Below, one piece after another: positions 12,983-13,170 of a stretch of DNA of 13,170 nt. The stretch covers positions 8,126-21,295 of the forward strand of contig DUIO01000320.1 of NCBI GenBank assembly GCA_013330315.1. The letters run 5' to 3'. Both the position numbers and the translations under genes were made by a program. How positions within the stretch are numbered: position 1 is the first letter of the stretch; every line of letters begins with the position of its first letter. Source of the DNA: Methanosarcina sp. (GTDB lineage Archaea > Halobacteriota > Methanosarcinia > Methanosarcinales > Methanosarcinaceae). Below the pieces are notes generated by a model. It made no database searches and was not told the DNA's origin. It saw only the letters and a program-made list of their open reading frames with translations.

Positions 12983-13170
12983 GGGCATACCCTCCGGTAC
13001 GCAAAAGCTATATAGGACACACGGAAGGAGAGAAGCTGTTTCACCTAGATCAAAAAGAATTAAAACCAACGTGGAAATAGCCAGAGATCAATGAAAATAA
13101 ATTAAATTAATCCGATTAGAAGTCCTTTTCAGCCTGTCCTTCCATACAGAAATATCCTCCCATAAATATA

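Larger units (their letters stand above)
12811..13170. other. Leader and promoter region of the minus-strand operon; no gene seen
   Basis: This stretch contains the ribosome binding site, three GAATCT copies (12884, 12904, 12919 on plus), two small hairpins (12901-12916 and 12931-12944) and a strong AT block (12966-12982). A plus-strand TATA-like AGCTATATAGG lies near 13007. Short open frames touch the right edge on the minus strand but none is long enough to support a gene. Confidence 0.5.

Noticed and set aside
13088..13168. Open minus-strand frames at the right edge (to stops at 13116 and 13088)
   Set aside because: They give only about 17 and 26 residues, two frames compete, and neither shows a recognisable domain end; a gene tail is possible but cannot be supported.

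Overview
The window looks like chromosomal DNA of a methanogenic archaeon, most probably Methanosarcina. The strongest evidence is a dihydromethanopterin reductase of the DmrX type (flavin domain plus two [4Fe-4S] motifs) and a protein carrying the eight-cysteine 'methanogenesis marker 9' domain, a domain known only from methanogens. Long AT-rich intergenic regions, TATA-like boxes, oligo-T terminators and GGAGG/GGTG ribosome binding sites fit the same group. The assignment is by recognition of protein families; no database search was possible.

Left third (1-3564), low gene density. The 3' end of a RelE-like toxin gene enters from the left edge (1-177). It faces a small coiled-coil protein of unknown function (437-814, minus, TTG start) and a PD-(D/E)XK nuclease-like protein (1010-1507, minus). 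A 570-base repeat-bearing intergenic region separates the nuclease from a divergent PHP-domain phosphoesterase (2078-3082, plus). Several short tandem and inverted repeats lie in the spacers here. A further 482-base spacer precedes the transporter operon.

Middle (3565-9026, plus strand): a complete five-gene ABC importer of the peptide/nickel (Dpp/Opp/Nik) family, in the order binding protein, permease, permease, ATPase, ATPase. The last four genes overlap end to start, which suggests translational coupling. A 134-base gap after the binding protein carries a short direct repeat. The substrate cannot be deduced from the sequence.

Right part (9178-12810, minus strand): a compact four-gene unit read right to left. 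It encodes a DUS-like/methanogenesis marker 9 fusion, a CitG-like (triphosphoribosyl-dephospho-CoA synthase family) protein, a DUF447 protein (flavin-binding split-barrel family) and DmrX. The first three genes overlap. Because DmrX makes the final reduction to tetrahydromethanopterin, the whole unit plausibly serves C1-carrier (tetrahydromethanopterin/sarcinapterin) biosynthesis or a related step. The CitG-like protein is a tempting candidate for a phosphoribosyl-transfer step. This is the most interesting system in the window. The two large operons converge at 9026/9178 with a terminator signal for each. The last 360 bases (12811-13170) hold the probable promoter and leader of the minus-strand operon and no gene that I can support.
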